DNA of 64,000 nucleotides from Micromonospora rubida (GCF_009908295.1 NZ_JAAALO010000002.1:843490-907489), one strand, 5' to 3'; counted from the first letter of the stretch, positions 54,505-63,819 are shown. Numbers and translations are program-made. The notes: a model not told the origin generated them from the letters alone.

Positions 54505-55461
54505 ATGCGACGTATCGCTGACCTGCCAGCGCGGGCCCTGGCAGGCGTGGGCCTGCTCGCGGCCACGGCCACGCTGGCGGGCGGGTGCGCGGCCGGGACC
54601 ACCGACGCCGGCCCGGCCGGGCCTCGGTCGGCTGGCGTACAGCAGTCCCTCGACCGGCTCGCCGGGCAGATCGGCGGCGGCCTCGACGATCGCCGCGCAG
54701 GCCAACTCCTGACGTACGTGGCGTATCAGCGGCCCATCCGTGACTGCATGGCCGACGCGGGATTCGACTACACGCCACCACGGTTCGTCAACCCGTACGA
54801 GCACTGGCCGGCGGTGCGTCCGCTGAGCATGTATGACGAGATCGTGCCGGTGGACCCCGCCCACGTCACCGCCAACGGCCTCTACGTCGCCGCCGACCTG
54901 GCACGAACGCCGACCCCCGACAGCGACGATCCCGGCCACGACCGGCTGAACAAGGCGGGCAAGGCCGGGTACGGCGCACAGGTCGACAAGTGCGAGCCGC
55001 CGTCGAAGCAGTACCAGGACGTGGGCACTCCGGCGCTGGCCGCCAAGCTGTTCGGCGACCTCGACACCCTGGTCGGATCCGTCGCGGGCACCTCGAAGGT
55101 CAAGGCGCACTCCGCGGGCTACGCCACGTGCATGGCGAGACGCGGCATCAGCGCGGCGAACAGGGAGGAACTGACCGGCGTGGTCCGCGACAGCTACGCC
55201 GCGCTCCTCGACACCGAGTCCGGTCGGCTGGCCGTCGCCACGACCAGCCCGCAGTTCGTCACCGCGAAGGCCGGCGAGCAGGCGGCCGCTCAGGCGGACG
55301 CAAACTGCCGACGGGCCGCGTACGAGCTGACTCTCGCGCTGCTGGAGCCGAAGTTGGCCGCGTTCGAGGCTGACCATGCCACCGAGCTGACGCGGTTGGC
55401 TGCCGACTGGGCCGATGTTCGGGCCCGGGCGGCTCAGGCGGAGAAGACCATCGACTGGTAG
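54505..55461 (+). CDS. lipoprotein of unknown function
   Basis: 318 residues from ATG 54505. The signal peptide ends in lipobox LAGGC. The mature region has several cysteines (DCMADAGFDY, VDKCEPPSK, YATCMARRG, ANCRRAA) that resemble the repeated Cys pattern of secreted actinomycete lipoproteins. Role unknown. Confidence 0.75.
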   Translation: MRRIADLPARALAGVGLLAATATLAGGCAAGTTDAGPAGPRSAGVQQSLDRLAGQIGGGLDDRRAGQLLTYVAYQRPIRDCMADAGFDYTPPRFVNPYEHWPAVRPLSMYDEIVPVDPAHVTANGLYVAADLARTPTPDSDDPGHDRLNKAGKAGYGAQVDKCEPPSKQYQDVGTPALAAKLFGDLDTLVGSVAGTSKVKAHSAGYATCMARRGISAANREELTGVVRDSYAALLDTESGRLAVATTSPQFVTAKAGEQAAAQADANCRRAAYELTLALLEPKLAAFEADHATELTRLAADWADVRARAAQAEKTIDW

Positions 55462-55518
55462 CCGGTTCCGGCCCGGCCCGGGCCCGCCCAGCCACGGGCC
55501 GCGGACCTGGTCGGAGGG

Positions 55519-55722
55519 TCAGGCGACGACGCGGACCCGCTCGGCCTGTGGGCCCTTCTGCCCCTGGGCGATCTCGAACTCCACCCGCTGTCCGTCGTCC
55601 AGCGCCTTGTAGCCGTCCATTTCGATCGCGGAGAAGTGGACGAAGACGTCCTGCCCCCCGTCGACGGCGATGAAGCCGTAGCCCTTTTCGGCGTTGAACC
55701 ACTTCACGGTGCCCTGTGCCAC
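55519..55722 (-). CDS. cspA: cold-shock protein CspA
   Basis: 67 residues from GTG 55722 ([18 protein letters not shown]). RNP1 KGYGFI and RNP2 VFVHFSAI are intact. RNA chaperone of the OB fold. Confidence 0.95.
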   Translation of the reverse strand: MAQGTVKWFNAEKGYGFIAVDGGQDVFVHFSAIEMDGYKALDDGQRVEFEIAQGQKGPQAERVRVVA

Positions 55723-55946
55723 GGTGCACTTCCTCACGTCGCGCGGCCTGCCAACCCGGCGGGACGCCGGCACGAACCGGCGGCCCCGGACCACCGACTC
55801 CGGGGTCGACGACGACCCCGAATTCAGTGACCAAAATCGCACGGTACACGAGCCGTCACGGAGGCGCACGACCGCAAATCAGGCAATATCGGACCGACCT
55901 CCACCCGGAAGTACATAGGCGGGCGTCATTGCGGTAGGCATGCGGG

Positions 55947-56540
55947 ATGACAGCAGGTTCCCGCCCGTCGGTCGCCGGGCGTCCCAGGCCGGACGGGACG
56001 GTCGCACTGGCCACCCGGGCGGCCGTCGTCCGCCGGGTGACCCCGTGGGACGCGGCCCGGATGCGCGCGCTGCGGCTGGAGATGCTCGCCGACGCCCCGC
56101 TCGCCTTCCTGGAGACCCTGGCGGACGCCGCCGCCCGCCCGCACGCCGACTACGCGGCCCGGATCGCCTCGGTCGCCGTCGGCCAGCACACCGCGCAGTT
56201 CGTCGCCGACCCGGGCGCCGACCGCCCCGGCGGCCCCGCCGGCCGATTCCTGGGGCACGCCGGCGGCACGGTCGCTGCAAACGAGCCGGGCCTGACCGTG
56301 GTGTACGCCGTCTACGTCACCCCGCAGCGGCGGGGCACCGGCCTGCTCGCGGAGCTGATCGACGCGGTGGCCGGCTGGTCCCGCGCGTGCGGCCGGCCCG
56401 AGCTGATGCTGGAGGTGGTGGTCGGCAACGAGCGCGCCTACCGGGCGTATCAGCGGCTGGGCTTCGTGGACACGGGCGTCCGGGTCCCCCACCCGGTGAT
56501 TCCCGATCTACGCGAGCTTCAGATGCGCCGCCCGGCCTGA
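55947..56540 (+). CDS. GNAT N-acetyltransferase
   Basis: 197 residues. The acetyl-CoA motif is visible as VYAVYVTPQRRGTGLLAELI and VVGNERAYRAYQRLGF. Substrate unknown. Confidence 0.85.
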   Translation: MTAGSRPSVAGRPRPDGTVALATRAAVVRRVTPWDAARMRALRLEMLADAPLAFLETLADAAARPHADYAARIASVAVGQHTAQFVADPGADRPGGPAGRFLGHAGGTVAANEPGLTVVYAVYVTPQRRGTGLLAELIDAVAGWSRACGRPELMLEVVVGNERAYRAYQRLGFVDTGVRVPHPVIPDLRELQMRRPA

Positions 56541-56611
56541 GCGCCCCGGTGGGTGGGGCCCTGGGGCCCAGCCCGACGCCCCGCGCGCCGAGAGGGCCCC
56601 TTCCCGCCCCG

Positions 56612-58285
56612 TCAGGCGGGGCGGCGGCTCTGCACGACGCGGAACCGGTTCGCCACGTACGCGCCGTCGGTCAGGGCCGCGTTGGCGGCCGGGTTGGCGC
56701 CGCTGCCGTGGAAGTCGGAGAACGCCGCCGACTGGTTCACGAAGACGCCGCCGGTAAGGTTGCACGACAGGTGCACCCCCGCGTCGACCGCAGCCGCCTC
56801 GGCGGCGTCCAACACCGCCTCGTCGGTGGAGTAGACGGCCGCGGTCAGCGCGCCCTTCTCCTTCACCGTGGAGCGCAGGATCTCCAGGCCGTGGGCGGTC
56901 GAGTCGGCCGCGATGACGAACGAGATCGGCCCGAACCACTCCCGCGAGTACGTCCCGGTGTCGCCGGCCGCCAGCTTCACGATCGTCGGGGTGCGGACCA
57001 CCGCGCCGGGGAAGGACGGGTGCTCGACGGCCCGCGACTCCAGCACGGCCTCGCCGACCTTGGTGACCTCGTCGAGGCGCTCCAGCACCCCGTCGTTGAC
57101 GATCGCCCCGGTCAGCTCGACGCCCCGGGCCGGGTCGGCGGTGATCTTGCCGACCGCCGCGGCGATCCCGGCGGCCACCTCGTCGAAGCTCTTGTGCCCC
57201 TGGTCGGTGGCGATCCCGCCGGACGGGATCAGCAGGTTCTGCGAGGTGGTGCACATCTGGCCGCTGTAGAGGGTCAGCGTGAAGCCCAGGTTGCGGCACA
57301 TCCCGGCGAAGTCGTCGGTGGAGTCGATCACCACCGTGTTCAGGCCGGCCTTCTCGGTGTAGACCGCCGCCTGCCGGGCGTTGGCCTCCAACCAGTCGCC
57401 GTACTCGGTGGAGCCGGTGAAGTCGACGATCTTCACGGCCGGGTGCAGGGCGAGCGTCGAGGCGAGCTTCTCGCCGGGGGCCTCGGGGGCCAGCAGCACC
57501 AGGTTCGGGTCGAAGCCGGCCTCGGCGAGCACCTCCCGGGCGTACCGCACGGTGATCGCCAGCGGCAGCACCGCGCGCGGGTGCGGCTTGACCACCACCG
57601 GGTTGCCGGTGACCAGCGAGGCGAACAGCCCCGGGTACGAGTTCCAGGTCGGGAAGGTGTTGCAGCCGATGACCAGGGCCACCCCGCGCGGCACCACGTG
57701 GAACGTCTTGCTCATCCGCAGCGGGTCGCCCTTGCCGGCGGGCTTCTCCCAGCCGGCCGTCCCCGGGAGCCGGGTCATCTCCGCGTACGCGTAGGCGATC
57801 GCCTCCAGCGCCCGGTCCAGCGCGTGCGTCCCGCCGGCCTGGAAGGCCATCACGAACGCCTGCCCGCTGGTGAACTGCACCGCGTTGGCCAGCTCGAAGA
57901 CGTGCTTGTGCAGCCGGTCCAGGATCTCCAGGCAGACCCCCGCCCGGGCCTGCGGGCCGGCGTCGCGCCAGGCCGGCAGCCCGGCGGAGGCGGCGGCGAC
58001 CAGCTCGTCGGCGCCGGCGTGCGGGTACCGGACGTTCAGCTCCAGCCCGAACGGGCTCGCCTCGGTGGCGACCCGGTCGCCGGAGCCCGGCTGGTCGAGC
58101 GGGAAGTCGCCGTTGAGGTACGCCTCGAAGGCGGCCTTGCCGTCGGCGGCGGCGGTCTCGCCGTACACCCGAGGGCTGGGTGATTCCGGGTAGGCGGACC
58201 AGTACCCACGCTCCGCGATCGCGGTCAGCGCACGGTTGAGGGTGTCGGCGTGCCTGTCGTGCAGGGGATGCGGGGTCTCCGTCAT
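56612..58285 (-). CDS. paaN: PaaN-type aldehyde dehydrogenase of phenylacetate catabolism
   Basis: 557 residues from ATG 58285. An aldehyde dehydrogenase fold with GCNTFPTWNSYPGLFASL, VVVKPHPRAVLPLAI, FTGSTEYGDWL and the catalytic Cys in YSGQMCTTSQN. The length and motifs match the PaaN/PaaZ-like aldehyde dehydrogenase of actinobacterial phenylacetate degradation. No other paa genes lie in the window. Confidence 0.83.
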   Translation of the reverse strand: MTETPHPLHDRHADTLNRALTAIAERGYWSAYPESPSPRVYGETAAADGKAAFEAYLNGDFPLDQPGSGDRVATEASPFGLELNVRYPHAGADELVAAASAGLPAWRDAGPQARAGVCLEILDRLHKHVFELANAVQFTSGQAFVMAFQAGGTHALDRALEAIAYAYAEMTRLPGTAGWEKPAGKGDPLRMSKTFHVVPRGVALVIGCNTFPTWNSYPGLFASLVTGNPVVVKPHPRAVLPLAITVRYAREVLAEAGFDPNLVLLAPEAPGEKLASTLALHPAVKIVDFTGSTEYGDWLEANARQAAVYTEKAGLNTVVIDSTDDFAGMCRNLGFTLTLYSGQMCTTSQNLLIPSGGIATDQGHKSFDEVAAGIAAAVGKITADPARGVELTGAIVNDGVLERLDEVTKVGEAVLESRAVEHPSFPGAVVRTPTIVKLAAGDTGTYSREWFGPISFVIAADSTAHGLEILRSTVKEKGALTAAVYSTDEAVLDAAEAAAVDAGVHLSCNLTGGVFVNQSAAFSDFHGSGANPAANAALTDGAYVANRFRVVQSRRPA

Positions 58286-58350
58286 GCCCGCCATCATGCC
58301 CCAGCCGCGAACCGGACAGTAGGGGCCAGCGACCGCCGTCGGCGTGCCGG

Positions 58351-58398
58351 GACGTCGGCGAGGTGCAGGCCGGTGGTCGGCTCGTCGAGGACGCCGCC
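58351..58398 (-). pseudogene. UvrA-like ABC ATPase relic
   Basis: The minus strand encodes GGVLDEPTTGLHLADV, the Walker B and D-loop of UvrA-family proteins, but the frame loses similarity on both sides and stops at 58294. No start or Walker A is present. A small remnant of a lost UvrA-like gene. Confidence 0.65.
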
Positions 58399-58448
58399 GG
58401 CCGGGACGGCGCGGCGCTGAACAGCCGGGCATCGCGCCGGCGGGCCGG

Positions 58449-59468
58449 TCAGAGGGTGAGCTGCCAGTCGGTCCAGGCGTCGACGGGGCGGAAGCCGAGC
58501 CGCTCGTTGATGGCGATCATGTGCCCGTTGGCCGCCGCGTTGTAGGCGTCCACGAAGCGCAGCTCCGGCTCGTGGGCGAGGGCGTACCGGAGGTTCTCCA
58601 CCTTCGCCAGCAGCCCGAGCCGGTGCCCCCGGTGTGCCGGGTCGACGATGGTGATCTGCTGGAACGCGTGCCACGACGCGCTGGGGCCGACGTCGAGCAG
58701 CGTCCAGGCGACCAGCCGACCGGAGGCCACGTGCACCGCCCCGTGGTGGTAGCAGCGGCGGCCCCGGGCGTCGAGCGCCCGTTCCATGCCCCGCATCCGC
58801 TCGACGTCGATCCGCTCCGGCTCCCACTCCAGGTCCCCCAGTGGGGCGTCGGTCATCAGCCGGCCTTCGAGGTAGGCCACGTCGGCGACGTATTCCTCGG
58901 GGGCGGGCCCCCGCCAGCGGACGATGCGGTAGCCGGCCGCGCCGGTCCGGGCGTCGGCGAGCAGGGCGTCGAGCGCGGCCGGGTCGAGCCGGGCGGCGTC
59001 GAGCCGGCGGCGGACCTGGGCGAGCACCGGTCGCCCGCCCACCGCGGCGGCGAACGCTCCGCCTGCCTCGTCGCGCTCCGGCCCGTCGGGCAGGGCCGAG
59101 ACGGCCATCCCGACGACCCGCTTGCGCCCCCGCTCGCGCAGCACCCGCAGGCCGTGCTCGTGCAGCGCCCGGCCGACCCCGTGCCGGCGGTGGGCGGGGT
59201 CCACGAACAGGTTCGCGGTGGCGTTGTCGGTGTTGTCGAGCTGCGGCAGGTCCAGGCCGAGGTAGCCGGCCGGCACGCCGTCGCGGCGGGCGAGCGCCCA
59301 GACCGGCACCCCGCCCGGCATCGGGTGGCGGAGCCACCCCTCGAACCGCCGCCGGCACAGCGGCGGGAAGTCGGGGACGTCCGCAGCTTCGGCCGCCGCC
59401 CTGATCCGGTACGCCGCGTCGACCGCGCCCTGGTCTGCCGGTTCGATCGGCGTGATCGTGATGCCCAT
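58449..59468 (-). CDS. tandem-GNAT acetyltransferase
   Basis: 339 residues from ATG 59468 (MGITITPIEPADQG). Two GNAT halves: TANLFVDPAHRRHGVGRALHEHG and the C-terminal ITIVDPAHRGHRLGLLAKVENL with NGHMIAINERLGFRP. Resembles mycothiol-synthase-like or antibiotic-modifying tandem acetyltransferases. Substrate unknown. Confidence 0.83.
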   Translation of the reverse strand: MGITITPIEPADQGAVDAAYRIRAAAEAADVPDFPPLCRRRFEGWLRHPMPGGVPVWALARRDGVPAGYLGLDLPQLDNTDNATANLFVDPAHRRHGVGRALHEHGLRVLRERGRKRVVGMAVSALPDGPERDEAGGAFAAAVGGRPVLAQVRRRLDAARLDPAALDALLADARTGAAGYRIVRWRGPAPEEYVADVAYLEGRLMTDAPLGDLEWEPERIDVERMRGMERALDARGRRCYHHGAVHVASGRLVAWTLLDVGPSASWHAFQQITIVDPAHRGHRLGLLAKVENLRYALAHEPELRFVDAYNAAANGHMIAINERLGFRPVDAWTDWQLTL

Positions 59469-59493
59469 GGGCTGAGAGTGACCCGGGAAAGAC

Positions 59494-59526
59494 GATCGGG
59501 CCAGCGAATTAATCACTGGCCCGATC
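59494..59526. promoter_or_regulatory. 11-bp inverted repeat upstream of the GNAT gene
   Basis: GATCGGGCCAG-N11-CTGGCCCGATC, a perfect palindrome with an AT-rich 11-bp centre, starting 26 bp before the GNAT ATG. It could be an operator or terminator-like hairpin. Confidence 0.5.
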
Positions 59527-59826
59527 GGACGTTGGTCGGGAGGGACGATCGCACAACGCCTTCGGCGTTGGGTCGCAAGAACTGAAAGTCTTCGGCGAAA
59601 CGCCCTCCCGCACCGAGCATCCTGCGCCGTCCGGTTCCTGCCGTCAAGTCCTCGACGGCGGGTTTCTCTCACCCAGGGCAAAAATTCGGTTACCCGGTGG
59701 ATCCGCCGGCTCCCCCGTCCGGGTGATCCACCTGTCCACCGAACGGTCGGGGCGGCCGGGCACGCGTGCGTCTCCGGGCCAGGTCAGGGGAAGGGCCGCA
59801 GGCCGCACCGGGGTCGATCGGGCAGG
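59527..59826. other. structured 300-bp non-coding region
   Basis: It holds an outer stem GGGAGGG/CCCTCCC (59538-59544 with 59603-59609) around a CAACGC/GCGTTG hairpin (59554-59570), then GCCGTC/GACGGC (59640-59659) followed by T-rich TTTCTCTC. No gene was found. It may be a mobile-element end, an RNA, or terminators. Confidence 0.4.
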
Positions 59827-61140
59827 TCAGCCGAGCAGGCCGGCGTCCCGGGCGGCGCGCAGCGAGGGCCTGATCCGGTGGGTCGGGCCGACCTGGCCGG
59901 CGACGGCGTCGATGGTCTTCAGCCCTTCGCCGGTGTTGAACACCACAGTCTCCGCCGTCGGGTCGAGCCGGCCGGACTCGACCAGCTTGCGCAGCACCGC
60001 CACGGTCACCCCGCCGGCCGTCTCGGCGAACACCCCGGTGGTCCGGGCCAGCAGCCGGATGCCGTCGCGGATCTCGTCGTCGTCGGCGTACTCCATCCAG
60101 CCGCCGGTGCGTCGGACCGCCTCCAGGGCGTACAGGCCCGCGGCCGGGTCGCCGATGTTGAGCGACTTGGCGATGCCGGTCGGCCGGACCGGGGTGATGG
60201 TGTCGGTGTCGGCGTGCAGCGCGGCGGCGATCGGGTTGCAGCCTGCGGACTGGGCGCCGAAGACCTTCCAGCCCCCGGCCGGGGCCTCGACGAGGCCGAT
60301 CTCGACCAGCTCGCTGAACGCCTTGTCGATCTTGGTGAGCAGCTCGCCGCTGGCCATCGGGATGACCACCTGGGCCGGGATGCGCCAGCCGAGCTGCTCG
60401 GCCACCTCGTACCCGAGGGTCTTGGAGCCCTCGGCGTAGAACGGGCGGACGTTGACGTTGACGAACGCCGTGTCCTCGAACTCGTCGGTCTCCACCAGCT
60501 CGCCGCAGAGCCGGTTCACGTCGTCGTACGAGCCGTCGACGGCGACCAACTCGCCGCCGTAGACGGCGGTGGTGACCACCTTGCCCGCCTCCAGGTCGCT
60601 GGGGATGAACACGACCGAGGGGACCCCGGCGCGGGCCGCGTGCGCGGCGACGGAGTTGGCCAGGTTGCCGGTCGAGGCGCAGGCGAACCGGGTGAAGCCG
60701 AGCGCCCGGGCGGCAGTGAGCGCCACCGAGACCACCCGGTCCTTGAACGAGTGGGTGGGGTTCGCGCTGTCGTCCTTGACCCAGAGCGGGGCGGTGATGC
60801 CCAGCTCGGCGGCGAGGTTGGGCGCGGCGACCAGCGGAGTCAGCCCCGGGTCGACGGTCACCCGGGTCGCCGGGTCCTGGCCGGCCGGGAGGAGGGCGGC
60901 GTACCGCCAGATGTTCTGCGGGCCGGCCTCGATCTGCTCGCGGGTCACCCGGGCCAGCGCGGCGGCGTCGTAGTCGACCTCAAGGGGGCCGAAGCACTCG
61001 TAACAGGCGTGCTGCGCGGCGAGCGGGTAGCGCGCGGCGCAGGCCCGGCAGACCAGGGCGCGGGCGGGGCTGGCGGTGGTGTCGATGCCGCTGCCGGGGG
61101 TGGTGGTGGCGGCGCCGGACGCGGCGAGGGTCGACGTCAT
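59827..61140 (-). CDS. thrC: threonine synthase
   Basis: 437 residues. An N-terminal zinc-ribbon-like Cys cluster (CRACAARY, CYECFGPLEV), then the PLP fold type II: NPTHSFKDRVVSVAL (PLP Lys), ASTGNLANSVAAHAAR and AQSAGCNPIA. Converts O-phosphohomoserine to threonine. The upstream SAM-I riboswitch links threonine synthesis to methionine status. Confidence 0.93.
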   Translation of the reverse strand: MTSTLAASGAATTTPGSGIDTTASPARALVCRACAARYPLAAQHACYECFGPLEVDYDAAALARVTREQIEAGPQNIWRYAALLPAGQDPATRVTVDPGLTPLVAAPNLAAELGITAPLWVKDDSANPTHSFKDRVVSVALTAARALGFTRFACASTGNLANSVAAHAARAGVPSVVFIPSDLEAGKVVTTAVYGGELVAVDGSYDDVNRLCGELVETDEFEDTAFVNVNVRPFYAEGSKTLGYEVAEQLGWRIPAQVVIPMASGELLTKIDKAFSELVEIGLVEAPAGGWKVFGAQSAGCNPIAAALHADTDTITPVRPTGIAKSLNIGDPAAGLYALEAVRRTGGWMEYADDDEIRDGIRLLARTTGVFAETAGGVTVAVLRKLVESGRLDPTAETVVFNTGEGLKTIDAVAGQVGPTHRIRPSLRAARDAGLLG

Positions 61141-61154
61141 GTCGAGGAGGTCCT

Positions 61155-61284
61155 CTCATCTTTCCCCGCATCGCACCCTGCGGCGGGGACGGAATTGGCA
61201 CCTGTCCGCACCGCTCGTCTTCGAGCGCGCGGGTGGTTGCCGGGGCTTCGTCGGGCCGTATCCCTCTGCCCCTCTGGATGAGGT
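61155..61284 (-). ncRNA. SAM-I (S-box) riboswitch
   Basis: On the minus strand: P1 CTCATC (61282-61277), CCAGAGGGG, GAGGGATACGGCCCGACGAAG, GCCCCGGCAACC, GGTGCCAATTCCGTCCC and closing GATGAG (61160-61155). This is a complete S-box aptamer. The SD (GAGAGGA) abuts the 3' strand of P1 and a GAGG/CCTC mini-hairpin follows, suggesting translational control. Confidence 0.92.
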
Positions 61285-61482
61285 ATTCAGTTGTGGCCAC
61301 GAGTCTACGGCGAATCCCCCGCGCCGCCACCCGGGGTTCCCAGGGTGTGGGCCATGCCGCGGACGCAGATCAGTCACACCGTCACCGTCGGCATCGGCGC
61401 CACCACTGCCCGACAATTCGGCCCTGATCAATGCATTGGGGGGTCTGCGTGCGGGGTGGCCTGGGGTTTCTACGCTCACCGC

Positions 61483-61947
61483 GTGACGTACCCCCCGATG
61501 CCCGGCACGCCCGGGCCACCGCCACCCCAGAAGTCCCGCGGGCTCAGCCGGACGACCCGCACCGTGATCATCGTGGTCGCCGTGGTGGCACTGTTCTGCT
61601 GCGCCGGAGCGGTCGGCGGCGGCTTCTGGCTGTTCCGCACCGTGCAGGGCACCATCACCCCGGCCCGGGACGCCGCGACGGGGTACCTGGACGACGTGGA
61701 GGCGGGCAACTACCCGGCCGCGTACGCCCGGCTCTGCGAGCGACTGCGCGGCCGGCAGACCGAGGCGGAGTTCACCCGGGCCCGGCAGGCCGAGCCACCC
61801 CTGGACGGGTACAAGGTCACCGACACCCAGGTGCACACCACCACCAACGGCGACACCAGCGCCGAGGTGACCGTCAAGATCGCGGACCGGAACAGGGTCA
61901 TCAACCTGGTCAAGGAGGGTGGCGACTGGCGGGTCTGCGGGACCTGA
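61483..61947 (+). CDS. membrane-anchored protein with DUF4878-like domain
   Basis: 154 residues from GTG 61483. A Pro-rich N-terminus, one transmembrane helix (TVIIVVAVVALFCCAGAVGGG, about 27-47), and an extracellular domain resembling NTF2/DUF4878 (DAATGYLDDVEAGNYPAAYARL). Function unknown. Confidence 0.7.
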   Translation: MTYPPMPGTPGPPPPQKSRGLSRTTRTVIIVVAVVALFCCAGAVGGGFWLFRTVQGTITPARDAATGYLDDVEAGNYPAAYARLCERLRGRQTEAEFTRARQAEPPLDGYKVTDTQVHTTTNGDTSAEVTVKIADRNRVINLVKEGGDWRVCGT

Positions 61948-62014
61948 CCGGGTGACCCCGGCCGGCCGGGCCCCGCGTCCACCCACCCACCCACCCACCC
62001 CACCCCACCTTCCC

Positions 62015-62084
62015 TGCGCGCACTTTCACGGAATGTGTGGCATCGGCGCACGCCATAGCCACACATTCCGTGAAAGTGCGCGCA
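62015..62084. repeat. 27-bp perfect inverted repeat
   Basis: The arms 62015-62041 and 62058-62084 are exact complements, with a 16-nt loop. Core motif CACTTTCACGGAATGTGTGG. It follows an ACCC-repeat run (61980-62010). Too long for an ordinary terminator and resembles a MITE or REP element. Confidence 0.85.
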
Positions 62085-62203
62085 CCGGGAACAGCGGGAG
62101 GCGGGAGGGACGGGAGACGGGGCCCGGCCGGGGCCTTGATCACCTGGGTGGCGCAGGGCCGCTACGGTGCGGGCAACCCGCCCTCCGAGAGAGGAACTGG
62201 CCG

Positions 62204-62911
62204 ATGCGCCGGACCCTGCCCAGCCTCGCGCTCCTCGCCCTGGTCTGCCTGTTGACCGCGGGCTGCGACCCCGGGGGGTCGGCCTCCTCGGCGGGTACGA
62301 CCACCGCCCCGGCCGCCGCCGATCCGGCCGACCCGGCGGAGGAGGACGGCCCGGAGCCGGCCCCGGGGACGACGGGCCCCGCCGCCCCACCGGAGCCGAC
62401 CGTCGCCGCCACCGCGCCGCCGAAGCCCGCGCCGAAGAAGGTGCCCGCGCTGACCTGCAAGCAGCTCGCCGGCGCCCACGTCGGCAGCACCAAGGTCCCC
62501 TACCAGGGGTACGCCGACTACCTCCCGCTGGCCGAGGGCGTCTGGTCCGGCGAGGACGGCGACACGGTCACCCTCCAGAAGCCCTGCGGGATCGGCGACC
62601 TGGACGGCGACGGCGCGGCGGACGCGGTCGGCGCAGTCGCGCTCAACGGCGGGGGCAGCGGAACCTTCTACACCCTCGTCGTGTGGCGCAACGCCGACGG
62701 TGAGCCGGTCTACCGCAGCCTGGCCGAGCTGGACGACCGGACCCCGGTCGTCTCGATCACCGTGTCGGGCGGCAAGGCCAAGGTCGTCTGGCTGACCCGG
62801 TCGAAGGATCGCAGCATGGCCGAGCTGGACATCCGGCGCACCTCGTACTACCAGCTCTCCGGCAGCACGTTCACCGAGGTCAGCCACACCGACGAGGCGT
62901 ACAAGCCGTAA
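62204..62911 (+). CDS. lipoprotein with FG-GAP-like motif
   Basis: 235 residues from ATG 62204. Lipobox LTAGC, a Pro/Ala/Thr linker (25-80), then a domain with GDLDGDGAADAV, a calcium-binding FG-GAP-type DxDxDG loop. Extracytoplasmic, function unknown. Confidence 0.75.
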   Translation: MRRTLPSLALLALVCLLTAGCDPGGSASSAGTTTAPAAADPADPAEEDGPEPAPGTTGPAAPPEPTVAATAPPKPAPKKVPALTCKQLAGAHVGSTKVPYQGYADYLPLAEGVWSGEDGDTVTLQKPCGIGDLDGDGAADAVGAVALNGGGSGTFYTLVVWRNADGEPVYRSLAELDDRTPVVSITVSGGKAKVVWLTRSKDRSMAELDIRRTSYYQLSGSTFTEVSHTDEAYKP

Positions 62912-62988
62912 CGGATCGCGCCGCCGGCGGGGCGGTGTCCCCACGCCCCGGACACCGCCCCGCCGCTAGGTGTTTCGGGCGAAACGGG

Positions 62989-63363
62989 TCACGCCTTGAG
63001 GACGTCCACGTCGTACAGCGCGATTGACGCGTCGCGGGAGACCAACGTCAGGCCTTCGGTGACCGCTTGTGCCACCAGCATCCGATCGAAGGGATCACGG
63101 TGATGGAGCGGGAGGCGGCCGGCGGCGATCGCGTGGGCGTGGGTCACCGGCAGTTCGCGGAAGCCCATGTCCCGCACCCGTTCGACGAGGTCCGCCGGTC
63201 CAGCAAGCTTGCCGGTGGTCTGCTTGATGGCGATCTCCCACAGACTGACCGAGGACAGGAAGATGTCCGGGTCATGGCGCAGCCGATCGAGGAACTCCTC
63301 GCCGAGGTTGGCGTCGCCGGCGATGGCCCAGAGCGCGACGTGGGTGTCCAGCAGCAGGGTCAT
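62989..63363 (-). CDS. PIN-domain toxin (VapC-type)
   Basis: 124 residues. Acidic PIN residues are present: LLLDTHVALW (D), SSVSLWEIAIK (E) and HHRDPFDRMLVAQA (D/D). It is a probable RNase of a VapBC-like module. Its ATG overlaps the antitoxin stop (ATGA). Confidence 0.88.
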   Translation of the reverse strand: MTLLLDTHVALWAIAGDANLGEEFLDRLRHDPDIFLSSVSLWEIAIKQTTGKLAGPADLVERVRDMGFRELPVTHAHAIAAGRLPLHHRDPFDRMLVAQAVTEGLTLVSRDASIALYDVDVLKA

Positions 63364-63614
63364 TCGCCGAGCCCGAATTCCGCAGCGATCTCGGCGTTGG
63401 TGCGGGCCGAATCCCAGTCCCCCGACAGGTCGACCTGCCCGGCGAGCGAGCCGACGGCGATGCGGTTCACCCGACGCACCAGTGGAACCACTCGCGCCAC
63501 CGGGGTGCCCGCCCGGTCGATGATGATCTCCTCACCGCCCTCCACCCGCTCGATGATGCGCGACAAGTGCGTCTTTGCGTCATGCATGTTGAAATGCACA
63601 GCCTCCGCCGACAC
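63360..63614 (-). CDS. Phd/YefM-type antitoxin of the PIN toxin
   Basis: 84 residues from GTG 63614 with GGGGAGG upstream. FNMHDAKTHLSRIIERVEGG and DRAGTPVARVVPL match Phd/YefM antitoxins. Neutralises the downstream PIN toxin and represses the operon. Confidence 0.88.
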   Translation of the reverse strand: MSAEAVHFNMHDAKTHLSRIIERVEGGEEIIIDRAGTPVARVVPLVRRVNRIAVGSLAGQVDLSGDWDSARTNAEIAAEFGLGE

Positions 63615-63629
63615 GGCCCACCTCCCCGG

Positions 63630-63644
63630 TTAGCTAAGATATTA
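63630..63644 (-). promoter_or_regulatory. promoter and palindrome of the PIN-toxin operon
   Basis: TAATAT (63644-63639, minus strand) as a -10 and the self-palindrome TTAGCTAA (63630-63637) covering the likely start site, 16 bp before the antitoxin GTG. Probable autoregulatory operator. Confidence 0.5.
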
Positions 63645-63819
63645 GTCCACCCGACCCAGGCCGGGTCCCAAAACCTCACCGCTGGGCCACGAACGGCGGG
63701 TGGCCGCGATGAGGGATCCCACTGGATCATCGGCGCGACGTCCCGGTCCGAGGAACTCCGCCAGTCGGCGCGTACCACCGCCCCGTCGGAGGGGCCGTTT
63801 GCAACCAAGATCTTCTGAG

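Noticed and set aside
59473..59490. GCTGAGAGTGACCCGGG resembles part of a TPP riboswitch
   Set aside because: The other conserved TPP segments are absent, and it lies beside a GNAT gene with no thiamine link.
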